A DNA stretch of 64,000 bases from RGIG5612 sp050944475 (GTDB lineage: Bacteria; Bacillota; Clostridia; Lachnospirales; Lachnospiraceae): positions 124,001 through 188,000 of the forward strand of contig JBMNRD010000001.1 in NCBI GenBank assembly GCA_050944475.1, read 5' to 3'. The position numbers were made by a program, and so were the translations under genes. The notes under the pieces were generated by a model, which was given only the letters and a program-made list of their open reading frames with translations, was not told where the DNA came from and did not search any database. Numbering within the stretch: position 1 is the stretch's first letter; each line of letters begins with the position of its first letter. Of this stretch, positions 17,112-25,140 are shown in pieces.

Positions 17112-17757
17112 CAGGCATTACCTCCTCCCTGATAATTGAATGCATGTACAGGTCACCCGGTCTTTCAGCTGCTGAAAAAATCCGCTCCCTTACGGCATCA
17201 TCGGTCGCCTTTCTTTTCGGATAATGAATGTCCGCATCTGCCAGGCTGCAGGAGACAAACCTTATTCTTTCAAAGGCCGCCTCGGATCTGATAACCGTCT
17301 GCCGGGCCGCGCCGGCCATGGCATCCTTCAGGCGCTCGTAAGACAGGCGCCCGTCCAGGAACATCCTGACAAAGGAAAAGTATGAGTCATCACACCTCTG
17401 TCCGACGATTATATCCGCATTTTCCGCATCCGTCCTGAAGAATATATTCAAGTGATTGATAAACCTGTCCGCATTCGGCGATGTAATCCTGAAAGCCCTG
17501 TTTGTCAGAACAACGGCAAGCCAGTGAAGCAGAGTCATCCCCTTTGAGGAAAGATCCAGCACATTAAGGCCGTCCGTTTCCGCAATGTACTCGTTGACAA
17601 AGCCGGAGGATGACCGGTGGCATGCCCAGCGTGCAGCCTCCTCAGGGTCCCGGGTGCAGTAAAACCCCGGACCGAAGTCATTATACAGCACTCCCATTGT
17701 AATTGACGGGTTGCTGATAATCTTTTCAGAACCATGATACAACGGAATATTTCCCAT
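17095..17757 (-). CDS. DUF3990 protein, ADP-ribosyltransferase-like
   Basis: 220 residues from the preferred ATG at 17757, which has a GGAGGAG ribosome binding site 6 nt upstream. An ATG 7 codons earlier (17778) lacks one. The N-terminus PLYHGSEKII (His8) and DFGPGFYCTRDPEEAARWA (Tyr33) match the DUF3990 pattern LYHGS...DFGxGFY, which resembles the H-Y core of ADP-ribosyltransferase-fold enzymes. ADIIVGQRCDDSYFSFVRMF and RQTVIRSEAAFERIRFV follow, also family-typical. It is the first gene of an operon with the Xre regulator, lepB and murE. Biochemical activity of DUF3990 is not known to me; a toxin or protein-modifying role is inference. Confidence 0.82.
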   Translation of the reverse strand: MGNIPLYHGSEKIISNPSITMGVLYNDFGPGFYCTRDPEEAARWACHRSSSGFVNEYIAETDGLNVLDLSSKGMTLLHWLAVVLTNRAFRITSPNADRFINHLNIFFRTDAENADIIVGQRCDDSYFSFVRMFLDGRLSYERLKDAMAGAARQTVIRSEAAFERIRFVSCSLADADIHYPKRKATDDAVRERIFSAAERPGDLYMHSIIREEVMPDDPRL

Positions 17758-17800
17758 ATTTCGCTCCTCCGATTCCATATAAATATCTTGTTCTCAAAAA

Positions 17801-17818
17801 ATACTCCTAAAGAAGTAT
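17801..17818. promoter_or_regulatory. Dyad at the start of the DUF3990-xre transcript, candidate Xre operator
   Basis: ATACTCCT-AA-AGAAGTAT: 7 of 8 positions symmetric around a 2-bp centre. It begins about 10 bp downstream of the -10 box, at the expected transcription start. Size and place fit an autoregulatory Xre operator. Confidence 0.55.
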
Positions 17819-17827
17819 CCTTGTTAA

Positions 17828-17856
17828 AGAATAAATCCAAAGGAGCATTTTGTCAA
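17828..17856 (-). promoter_or_regulatory. Promoter of the DUF3990-xre-lepB-murE operon
   Basis: Minus strand: -35 TTGACA (17851-17856), 17-bp spacer, -10 TATTCT (17828-17833). It begins 18 bp after the stop of the lipid kinase gene. Confidence 0.82.
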
Positions 17857-17874
17857 CCAATCATTATGAAATTT

Positions 17875-18831
17875 TCAATCGATGTCGCGAAGCACCATTG
17901 TCTGAATCTTTTTTACGGGACCCGTCATTATCCGAACGGCGCGATTGATATTTGTCACATCAACCCTTTTGTGGCGCCCTGCGTCCTCTCCGTCCACAAC
18001 CCACTGCAGGTCCTCGTTCGACTCAAAGGTCAGCCGGCTTGATTTGAATCTTGTAACCAGTCCCTCCTCAATTGCGGGATGCGTATTGTTGTCGGAAAGT
18101 AAAACGGCTTCTATTTCCATATAGAATTCGGCAAGATCCTCCGGTCTCTTTATTAACATTATTTCAAAGATTCCGTCCTGCAAATCCACGTCCCGCCCCA
18201 TTATATTGGCAAATCCGCCGACTCTGAGGGCATTTGTAACAACTCCCAATAAATACTCTCCGCTGATTTCCCCGCCGTCATGGGTTATCTTCACGGAATG
18301 CGTCGGCATCTTCATAAGCACTTTGATACCTTCGGTCAGGTATGCTGTCCGTCCCAGCACGTTCTTTGCGGACTGAGGGGTAAAGCAGGATACCGCCGAA
18401 AGTTTCCCGAAGGAAGTGACGTAAGAAAAATATTTGTCATTGCAGGTTCCCACATCCGTGGCAAAGGGTGTCCCGTTCACCGCAATCCTTGCGGCATGCG
18501 GGATATTGCTCGGCAGATTGTAATTGCCCCTGCTGTCATTGGTTGAACCGGCGGGAATAAAACCGACACACGGTCTTTGTTCCGGCTCAACACTCATCAA
18601 CCCGGTAACAACTCCGTTCAGCGTACCGTCGCCGCCCGCACAGACAATAAGATCATAATCGGTCCCTTCGCTTGCGACAATGGCCACCCCGTCTCCGGGG
18701 TATCTTGTACGATAAAGAGTAATCATGTAGCCTGCTCTGTCAAATATCTTCAGAATTTCCGGAAGATAAGCTGTTATCAGGCCTCTTCCGGACTTCGGAT
18801 TATAAATAAACAACAGTCTTTTGATTTCCAC
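17875..18831 (-). CDS. Diacylglycerol kinase family lipid kinase (YegS/BmrU/DgkB type)
   Basis: Soluble lipid kinase that phosphorylates diacylglycerol or a related lipid. From a GTG start at 18831, with GGGAGG 9 nt upstream, it has 318 residues. A TTG start upstream would swallow that ribosome binding site. Visible motifs: LFIYNPKSGRG, the nucleotide loop VCAGGDGTLNGVV, then FIPAGSTNDSRGNYNLP where the family usually has GTxNDFAR, and QWVVDGEDA near the C-terminus. It starts 5 bp after the aminopeptidase gene and ends just before the DUF3990 promoter. In Firmicutes such enzymes recycle diacylglycerol from lipoteichoic acid synthesis; that role here is inferred. Confidence 0.9.
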   Translation of the reverse strand: MEIKRLLFIYNPKSGRGLITAYLPEILKIFDRAGYMITLYRTRYPGDGVAIVASEGTDYDLIVCAGGDGTLNGVVTGLMSVEPEQRPCVGFIPAGSTNDSRGNYNLPSNIPHAARIAVNGTPFATDVGTCNDKYFSYVTSFGKLSAVSCFTPQSAKNVLGRTAYLTEGIKVLMKMPTHSVKITHDGGEISGEYLLGVVTNALRVGGFANIMGRDVDLQDGIFEIMLIKRPEDLAEFYMEIEAVLLSDNNTHPAIEEGLVTRFKSSRLTFESNEDLQWVVDGEDAGRHKRVDVTNINRAVRIMTGPVKKIQTMVLRDID

Positions 18832-18835
18832 GAAA

Positions 18836-20701
18836 TCAAACCTCCCTTGTATACTCTCCAAGCCGCTTCAGCTCATCACCCGAAAGGTACGGCGAGAGTT
18901 TGTCAAATACCTCTTTATGATATTCATTTAATAGCTTTATATCATTTTCGCTCATATAAGCGGTATCTATTCCGTCAAGATCAATGGGAATGTATGTCAT
19001 CGGTTCGAAACAAAGGAATGTTCCGTCCTCGCTGTCCATGAAATGCTTCACGAAAACCTCGTTTTCCGTGCGCACTCCATACCGCCCCTCCCTGTAAACT
19101 CCCGGCTCGCAAGTCACCACCATCCCCGGCTCCAGCACGGCCGTGGGGCCGGTCTGAGGAATTTTCCACCTGATGGAATGGGGGCCTTCGTGCACGTTCA
19201 GAACATGACCGACACCGTGGCCGGTGCCGCATTTATAGTCCATGCCCCGCTCCCACATCGGCTCACGGGCTATGATGTCAAGATTCTCTCCCGTACAGCC
19301 GGAAATAAATTTTGCGTTCTGGAGCCTGAGCATGGATACCGCGGTCAGGGTAAAGGCCTTTTTTTCTTCCTCGCTTATGTCCCCGAGGATAAAAGTCCTG
19401 GTAATATCCGTGGTTCCGTCGTTGAACTGGACTCCGGAATCCACAAGCAGCATGCCCTCCGCCCTTATTTCACTGAAGCTGTCCGGCATTGCCCGGTAAT
19501 GCATCATTGCCGCATTTCCCCCGTAGGCGGCTATGGTTTCAAAGGACCTGTCGAGATAAAGAGGATCCGCCGTTCTGTACTCGTCCATTATCCCGTCAAT
19601 ATCAAGCTCCGTAAGTACCGTGCCGTCATCCTTCGTCAGGGGGTTGCCTTTTCCGGCCGACTTCGCCCGCTCCTTAAGCCGGTACATAAATTTTGTAACA
19701 TAAAGGCTGTCTCTTAGCAGGGCAGCCCTTGCATGGGCAAGCTCGACGTCGTTTTTTATACCCTTCATCAGGGTTGACGGATTCTTTATATTCCGTATTT
19801 CACAGCCCGCATCCCTGTAATGGTCATAAATGCCGGTGTTTGTACGGTTAAGGTCCAGAACCACAATGCCGTCATGCTTCATCTTCATGCAGTCGTCGGA
19901 ATAGATTCCGATCTCAACGCCTTGACTCCGAAGATGCTTGCGGACGTTGTCATTTACCGCGTTTTCTCCGGCAAACAAGATCGCCTTGTCGGCATATATT
20001 GCCGAGTAAGCAACAACGGTGAGATTGCAGGGTATGTCCTTTGACCTGATGTTAAATATCCAGGCAATGTCATCCAGAGAACTGAGAATATACAGGTAAT
20101 CTTTCCGTCCCGCAAGTTCCTCTTCGATTTTCGCCCTTACACGCGCCAGACGCGTGAGGGTGTCCTCACCTGAAAATTTAACATCAAATAATGTTATTTC
20201 TGTGAATTTTCGTGCCGGTCTTTCCTTCCATACTTCGCCTGCAAGGTCATGCCCGGTGTTGAAAATTATTTTTTGCGCCGGCACACCCGAGACTGCGGAT
20301 ATTTTTTCCGCAAATCTTTCCGCCTGCCTGACATTTACCACACTGCCGTCAAATCCGAAACCGAGTCCTTGCCGGTGCAACTGCGTCATCTGTTCGGCAA
20401 TCAGTTCCTCGGGCTCGGGAACTCCCGGCGCCGCAAGCTTCATCAGCTCGATCCCGCTGCCTTGCAACTGTTTTTCCGCCTGCACATAATATCTCCCGTC
20501 GGCATAGAGCCAGGCCTTATCGGAGCTGATCAGCACCTGTCCGGCTGAGCCGGTAAAGCCGCTTACGAATTCAATGCATCGGAAATAGTCCCCGACGTAC
20601 TCGCTGCCGTGACAGTCATCCATGGGAATGTAATAAAGACCTATGCCTTCCTTTGCCATAAGCTTGCGGATTTTCTCGATTCTTTGTGCGTAAATATTCA
20701 T
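18836..20701 (-). CDS. pepP: Aminopeptidase P family protein (Xaa-Pro aminopeptidase, M24B, three-domain form)
   Basis: Metallopeptidase that removes N-terminal residues before proline. At 621 residues it matches the long, cytosolic XPNPEP1-like form rather than short PepQ/PepP: two creatinase-N domains (MDDCHGSEYVGDYF, FGFDGSVVN), the pita-bread catalytic domain and a short C-terminal domain. Metal ligands are visible in LLVDSGVQFNDGTTDITRTF (two Asp), GTGHGVGHVLNVHEGPHS (His), EPGMVVTCEPGVY (Glu) and VRTENEVFV (Glu). It follows the SufB-like gene after a 63-bp gap with a hairpin and precedes the lipid kinase. Confidence 0.94.
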   Translation of the reverse strand: MNIYAQRIEKIRKLMAKEGIGLYYIPMDDCHGSEYVGDYFRCIEFVSGFTGSAGQVLISSDKAWLYADGRYYVQAEKQLQGSGIELMKLAAPGVPEPEELIAEQMTQLHRQGLGFGFDGSVVNVRQAERFAEKISAVSGVPAQKIIFNTGHDLAGEVWKERPARKFTEITLFDVKFSGEDTLTRLARVRAKIEEELAGRKDYLYILSSLDDIAWIFNIRSKDIPCNLTVVAYSAIYADKAILFAGENAVNDNVRKHLRSQGVEIGIYSDDCMKMKHDGIVVLDLNRTNTGIYDHYRDAGCEIRNIKNPSTLMKGIKNDVELAHARAALLRDSLYVTKFMYRLKERAKSAGKGNPLTKDDGTVLTELDIDGIMDEYRTADPLYLDRSFETIAAYGGNAAMMHYRAMPDSFSEIRAEGMLLVDSGVQFNDGTTDITRTFILGDISEEEKKAFTLTAVSMLRLQNAKFISGCTGENLDIIAREPMWERGMDYKCGTGHGVGHVLNVHEGPHSIRWKIPQTGPTAVLEPGMVVTCEPGVYREGRYGVRTENEVFVKHFMDSEDGTFLCFEPMTYIPIDLDGIDTAYMSENDIKLLNEYHKEVFDKLSPYLSGDELKRLGEYTREV

Positions 20702-20735
20702 TATACGTCCCTTATTCTGCGGCCGCTTATCCTTA

Positions 20736-20757
20736 AGGGGCTGCCCCGGCAGCCCCT
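20736..20757 (+). terminator. GC-rich hairpin with T-tract on the plus strand only
   Basis: Perfect 22-bp palindrome (AGGGGCTGCC / GGCAGCCCCT). The T-rich run CTCTTTTTT follows it on the plus strand. On the minus strand, the sense of sufB and pepP, TTAAGG follows, so it is not a normal terminator for them. It may stop antisense transcription or stabilise mRNA ends. Confidence 0.55.
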
Positions 20758-20764
20758 CTTTTTT

Positions 20765-21685
20765 CTATTTCAGGAATCCTGCGATAATTTGCTCTTCCGC
20801 TTCCTTCTCGCTCATGCCGAGGGTCATCAGCTTGATCAGTTGTTCGCCCGCAATTTTGCCTATTGCGGCCTCATGAATCAATGATGCATCCAGGTCATTT
20901 GCCACTATGTCCGGCGAGGCGGAAATCTTCGCATTATCCATGATAATAGCGTCGCACTCCGTGTGAGATGCGCAAGGAGCATTCCCGGTAATCTTTGCCT
21001 TAAAGCCCTGATAAGAGTTGTCTCTTGCAACCGCCCTTGAAACCAACTCGCAGGTGCTGTCCCTGCCGTCCAAATCAACGCTGAAAACGGCGTCCGCCCG
21101 CTGCCTTCCGTGGGTCATTATCTTGTCACGGATAATCAGCTTGGCGCCTTCTCCCTTCAGCACCGCCTTTGTATCCCTGACTGTGGAATCGATCCCTTTA
21201 ATCTGGGTGGTTTCCATCTCGATACAGCCGCCCTCTTCCACCTCAACTATCGTGGCGGGATTCATGACGTTTGTTCCGTCCCCGTCTCCGGCTCCGTAGT
21301 GTTTTTCAATGTATTTTACCTTGGCGTTCTTTCCTACATGGAAAGTATGGATGCCGTCGTGCCTGCTTTCCTGATTGCCGCAGTTGTAAATTCCGCAGCC
21401 GGCCACGATTACCACATCCGCCTCCTCGCCTATATAGAAATCGTTGTACACCATGTCCCGCAGCCCCGACTCGCTTATGATAACGGGGATGTGCACGCTT
21501 TCATTTTTGGTTCCCGGCTTGATAATAATATCGATGCCGGGCAGGTCACCCTTGGTCACAATATCGATGTTTTCCGTAGTGCCCCGGCTGTCCAGGACTC
21601 CGTTGGCCCGGATGTTGTATGCCCCCGCGGGCACGCTGTGAAGGTCCGCCACTTCCCTTAGTAAATCCGCCTGTAATCTGTCCAT
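20765..21685 (-). CDS. SufB/SufD-like Fe-S assembly scaffold of a minimal SufCB system
   Basis: 306 residues, much shorter than E. coli SufB (about 495), corresponding to the beta-helix core plus C-terminus. It shows GCGIYNCGNQESRHDGIHTFHVG, KVKYIEKHYG and the C-terminal HEAAIGKIAGEQLIKLMTLGMSEKEAEEQII, where family members have HgAtvGkl and G.s..eA..li. The ribosome binding site is AGAGGAG. Paired with the ATPase just upstream, it forms the two-gene SufCB (SmsCB-like) system known from archaea and anaerobic bacteria. No sufS, sufU or sufD gene adjoins; a cysteine desulfurase gene starts at the left edge of the window. Confidence 0.9.
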   Translation of the reverse strand: MDRLQADLLREVADLHSVPAGAYNIRANGVLDSRGTTENIDIVTKGDLPGIDIIIKPGTKNESVHIPVIISESGLRDMVYNDFYIGEEADVVIVAGCGIYNCGNQESRHDGIHTFHVGKNAKVKYIEKHYGAGDGDGTNVMNPATIVEVEEGGCIEMETTQIKGIDSTVRDTKAVLKGEGAKLIIRDKIMTHGRQRADAVFSVDLDGRDSTCELVSRAVARDNSYQGFKAKITGNAPCASHTECDAIIMDNAKISASPDIVANDLDASLIHEAAIGKIAGEQLIKLMTLGMSEKEAEEQIIAGFLK

Positions 21686-21708
21686 TTATTCTCCTCTTGG
21701 TCCGCCTT

Positions 21709-22428
21709 TTAGTCCTGATAAAATTTACAGCCCTTGGTCCCCAAAAGGAGTTCGGGCAGGATGCTGTCCTTCACTCCCTGAGCGACAATCCGACCGTCTT
21801 TGATTACAACTATTTCGTCCGCAATTTCCAATATTCTTTCCTGATGAGAAATGACTATAACCGAGCGCTCCCTCTCGGCACGCATCTTTTCGAAAATTTT
21901 TATCAAATTGGAAAAACTCCATAAGTCGATGCCCGCCTCAGGCTCATCCAGCACCGCCAGGCCGGGCTTCCGCGCAAGGAGAGTGGCAATCTCTATTCTC
22001 TTAATCTCGCCCCCCGACAGGCTCGCATCCACATCTCTGTATATATAATCCTTTGCGCACAATCCCACTTCGGAAAGGTACTCGCAGGCTCCTGCTATGG
22101 TGATGTCATTTCCCGCCGCAAAAGATATAAGGTCCTTTACCTGTATTCCCTTGAAACGCACAGGCTGCTGGAAGGCAAATCCGATACCGGCTTTGGCCCT
22201 TTCGGTAATGCCCATGTCGGTTATATCCGCGCCCTTGAAAAAAATGCGTCCGCCAATGGGCTTGTATATCCCCGCAATCAATTTGGCCAGAGTTGACTTT
22301 CCGCCGCCGTTCGGGCCGGTGATTGCAATGAATTTTTTATTGTCAACGGTAAAGCTTACATCCTTAATGATTTCTTTGCTGACGTCCTCGTCATTTACCT
22401 CAAATGAAACGTTTTTAAGTTCTAACAT
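21709..22428 (-). CDS. sufC: SufC-like ABC ATPase
   Basis: ATPase partner of the SufB-like scaffold. 239 residues from the ATG at 22428, which has GGAGG 5 nt upstream. A longer start at 22458 is less likely, since MLELKNVSFEV fits the family start. Walker A is GPNGGGKSTLAKLIAG, the Q-loop lies in GFAFQQPVRF, the signature is LSGGEIKRIEIATLL, Walker B is LAVLDEPEAGID, and the H-loop is VIVISHQERIL. It is the first gene of the suf-pepP-lipid kinase string. Confidence 0.94.
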   Translation of the reverse strand: MLELKNVSFEVNDEDVSKEIIKDVSFTVDNKKFIAITGPNGGGKSTLAKLIAGIYKPIGGRIFFKGADITDMGITERAKAGIGFAFQQPVRFKGIQVKDLISFAAGNDITIAGACEYLSEVGLCAKDYIYRDVDASLSGGEIKRIEIATLLARKPGLAVLDEPEAGIDLWSFSNLIKIFEKMRAERERSVIVISHQERILEIADEIVVIKDGRIVAQGVKDSILPELLLGTKGCKFYQD

Positions 22429-22478
22429 ATACCCTCCGAAATGTCCTTCGAAACGCAAACTGATAAATAGTCCGGATT

Positions 22479-22508
22479 ATTATAACACAAAGTTTTCCGG
22501 GCTGTGCA
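22479..22508 (-). promoter_or_regulatory. Probable sufC promoter
   Basis: Minus strand: -10 TATAAT (22479-22484) and an imperfect -35 TGCACA (22503-22508) at 18-bp spacing. Confidence 0.6.
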
Positions 22509-22535
22509 GGAAATTCGTTTTATTACATAAAACAA

Positions 22536-22564
22536 ATGACAAATTTTATAACATGTGTTAGAAT
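22536..22564 (+). promoter_or_regulatory. Promoter of the DUF1295 gene
   Basis: -35 ATGACA (22536-22541), 17-bp spacer, -10 TAGAAT (22559-22564). Divergent from the sufC promoter. Confidence 0.68.
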
Positions 22565-22652
22565 TTAGGATAATTTTGAGGCCCGATGGGTCTATGTGTC
22601 TTGTTCAGAATTACCGGAACCTGCGGGCATACCTTTTGGAGACAAACACTTT

Positions 22653-23528
22653 ATGAGAAGGCTTAAGCGAAACAGAATATTCAGCTTTGTCGTGATTATT
22701 CTGGCTTATATAACAGCTACTGTCACCGGCGTTTGGATAACAAGCGTTATGAACGGCCAGCCATGGGTAAAAATCCTGGTGGCCGATATTGTGGCAACCA
22801 TAATTTTGTTTATTTTCAGCTCAATCTTCTCAAATTCCTCCATTTACACTCCATACTGGAGCGTAAAACCCATTGTTATCGTTATCGGAATGGCGCTCGG
22901 CACCAAACTGACCCTGCTCCGGTTTCTGCTGATTTTTGCCATCTGTGTCTGGGGGGCGAGGCTGACATTCAACTGGGTGAGCAGATTCCGCAGCCTGCGT
23001 TATGAGGACTGGCGCTACATCAGATTCAGGCGCATATGGGGGCCGCTTTTCCCGGTAATAAATTTCCTCGGGATACACCTTTTCCCCTCTATGATTGTCT
23101 ACACGTGCATGCTGCCGGTGATTTCGGCTTTTACTTTTGAAGCCGATTTTTCCATATTCAGTCTGCCGTTTTTCTTTATTGCCTTATCTGCAGCGTTCAT
23201 GGAGGCATACGCGGATTACCATATGACCCTGTGGAAAAAAGACGTAGCGGACGGATATGCCACCGGCTGCTGCCGCTACGGAATGTGGAAGCATGCCCGC
23301 CATCCCAATTATTTAGGAGAAATCCTGTTCTGGTGGGCCATTTACCTGACGGTAATCCTCACCTATACAAACAAATGGCATTTGTTTTACGGAGCACTGT
23401 CGAATACGCTGATGTTCGTTTTTGTCAGCATTCCCTTGGCGGAGTCCAGGCTGAGCAACAAACCGGGCTACAGAAGATACAAGGCCCAGACCAGACTTTT
23501 GCTGCCCATTCGAAAGGGCCGCAGGTAG
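22653..23528 (+). CDS. DUF1295 / steroid-reductase-like membrane protein
   Basis: A 291-residue protein with about seven helices, related to isoprenylcysteine carboxyl methyltransferases and steroid 5-alpha-reductase-type enzymes. The diagnostic C-terminal box is YGMWKHARHPNYLGEILFW, followed by PLAESRLSNKPGYRRYKAQT. The ATG at 22653 (GGAG 11 nt upstream) is preferred over a GTG at 22596 because hydrophobic family N-termini begin there. The substrate cannot be read from sequence; membrane lipid or isoprenoid modification is the usual suggestion. It stands alone between sufC and asnS. Confidence 0.82.
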   Translation: MRRLKRNRIFSFVVIILAYITATVTGVWITSVMNGQPWVKILVADIVATIILFIFSSIFSNSSIYTPYWSVKPIVIVIGMALGTKLTLLRFLLIFAICVWGARLTFNWVSRFRSLRYEDWRYIRFRRIWGPLFPVINFLGIHLFPSMIVYTCMLPVISAFTFEADFSIFSLPFFFIALSAAFMEAYADYHMTLWKKDVADGYATGCCRYGMWKHARHPNYLGEILFWWAIYLTVILTYTNKWHLFYGALSNTLMFVFVSIPLAESRLSNKPGYRRYKAQTRLLLPIRKGRR

Positions 23529-23696
23529 GCTTGGGCCAACCACTATATATTCTCGCCGGCTGCTCCGACCGGCTGCCCCGCTGCCGGATTTTGCAAACTG
23601 CCATGAAGTAAAAGCGGAAACAGGCTGTATTTTAACAAAAAGGAATTTTGCCAGGAAAGGATTTCCCTAAACATAAACGAAAGAAGGTTACAAGCT

Positions 23697-25085
23697 ATGA
23701 AAAGAACTGAAATCATCAAATTATTCCGACAAACGCCGGCCGACGGCAGCAAAGTGCTGGTATCCGGCTGGGTAAGAACGTCAAGAGAGTCCAAAAACGT
23801 GGGTTTTCTGGAGATTAATGACGGCAGCTGTTTCGGTAATCTGCAGATTATTGTTGACGCGGCCGCATTTGATAATTTCAAAGAGCTTGCCAACCTTTCC
23901 GTCAGCACTGCCGTTACGATTGAGGGCACTGTTGTCCTGACGCCGGATGCGAAGCAGCCCTTGGAAATCCGTGCGGATAATATTATCATTGAGGGCACCT
24001 GCGACCCGGGTTACCCTCTCCAGAAGAAGCGGCATACTCTTGAGTTTCTGCGTACCATCCCGCATCTGCGGGCCCGCTCGAACACATTTAACGCGGTGTT
24101 CAGAGTGCGAAGCGCCGCAGCCTACGCACTTCACAGCTTCTTCAATGAGAACGGTTTTGTTTATATCCACACCCCCATCATCACCGACAGTGACTGCGAA
24201 GGCGCCGGAGAAATGTTCCGTGTCACTACTCTTGACCCGCTTTCCCCTCCGCTTACCGAGGAAGGCGATGTTGATTTTTCGCAGGATTTCTTCGGCTGTG
24301 AAGCCTATCTGACCGTATCCGGCCAGTTGGAGGCCGAAGGCTTTGCACTGGCATTCGGCAAAGTATACACTTTCGGACCCACCTTCCGTGCGGAAAATTC
24401 CAACACTCAGCGTCATGCGGCCGAATTCTGGATGCTGGAGCCGGAAATCGCTTTCGCCGACCTGGAGGAAAACATGGATATCGCAGAAGCAATGATCAAA
24501 TACGTTGTGAAATACGTTATGGAGCATTGCCCTGAGGAGATGGCCTTCTTCAACAATTTCTATGATGCGGACCTGATAGAACGCTTGTCTTTGCTTGTGA
24601 ATTCCGATTTTGCCCGGGTCAGCTACAGCAAGGCCGTCGACATGCTGCAAGCGCATAACGACGAGTTTGAATATAAGGTTGAATGGGGATGCGATTTGCA
24701 GACGGAGCATGAACGCTACCTGACCGAAAAGGTTTACGGCAAGCCGATATTTGTTTACGATTATCCGAAGGATATCAAGGCATTCTATATGCGGATGAAT
24801 GACGACGGCAAAACCGTTGCCGCGGCTGATATGCTGGTTCCGGGAATCGGAGAGCTGATAGGCGGCAGCCAGAGAGAGGAACGCATGGAACTTTTGCTGA
24901 GCCGCATTCATGAAACGGGCCTGAATGAGGAGGACTACGGCAACTATCTGGATCTTCGCCGCTTCGGTTCCGTGAAGCATTCGGGCTTCGGTCTGGGCTT
25001 TGAGCGCCTTATAATGTTTCTGACGGGAATCAGTAATATAAGGGATGTGGCGCTTTACCCGCGCTGCGCCGGCAAATTGTTTTAA
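23697..25085 (+). CDS. asnS: Asparagine--tRNA ligase
   Basis: Class IIb aminoacyl-tRNA synthetase that charges tRNA-Asn. 462 residues: an N-terminal OB fold (VLVSGWVRTSRESKNVGFLEINDGSC), motif 1 around LRARSNTFNAVFRVRSA, motif 2 FGPTFRAENSNTQRHAAEFWMLEPE and motif 3 GFGLGFERLIMFLTGI. The catalytic domain carries MLVPGIGELIGGSQREER, as in AsnRS. The ribosome binding site is AGAAGG. No T-box leader (AGGGTGG...) is present in the 168 bp upstream. A weak CCGGC/GCCGG hairpin followed by ATTTTG at 23569-23587 may end the preceding transcript. Confidence 0.97.
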   Translation: MKRTEIIKLFRQTPADGSKVLVSGWVRTSRESKNVGFLEINDGSCFGNLQIIVDAAAFDNFKELANLSVSTAVTIEGTVVLTPDAKQPLEIRADNIIIEGTCDPGYPLQKKRHTLEFLRTIPHLRARSNTFNAVFRVRSAAAYALHSFFNENGFVYIHTPIITDSDCEGAGEMFRVTTLDPLSPPLTEEGDVDFSQDFFGCEAYLTVSGQLEAEGFALAFGKVYTFGPTFRAENSNTQRHAAEFWMLEPEIAFADLEENMDIAEAMIKYVVKYVMEHCPEEMAFFNNFYDADLIERLSLLVNSDFARVSYSKAVDMLQAHNDEFEYKVEWGCDLQTEHERYLTEKVYGKPIFVYDYPKDIKAFYMRMNDDGKTVAAADMLVPGIGELIGGSQREERMELLLSRIHETGLNEEDYGNYLDLRRFGSVKHSGFGLGFERLIMFLTGISNIRDVALYPRCAGKLF

Positions 25086-25140
25086 GACGCGGTTTTGAAC
25101 GGGTTTTGTCGATTTTCTGAGAAAATAACGATATGTTTTT

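Noticed and set aside
23569..23587. Terminator for the DUF1295 gene
   Set aside because: The CCGGC/GCCGG stem is short with a 9-nt loop and only four T; too weak to list.
23529..23696. T-box leader upstream of asnS
   Set aside because: The AGGGTGG antiterminator core is absent and the 168-bp leader lacks a terminator next to the gene.
23781..24980. A 399-codon open frame on the minus strand opposite asnS
   Set aside because: asnS is a complete, well-conserved gene in the same place; the antisense protein has no recognisable motifs and no ribosome binding site.
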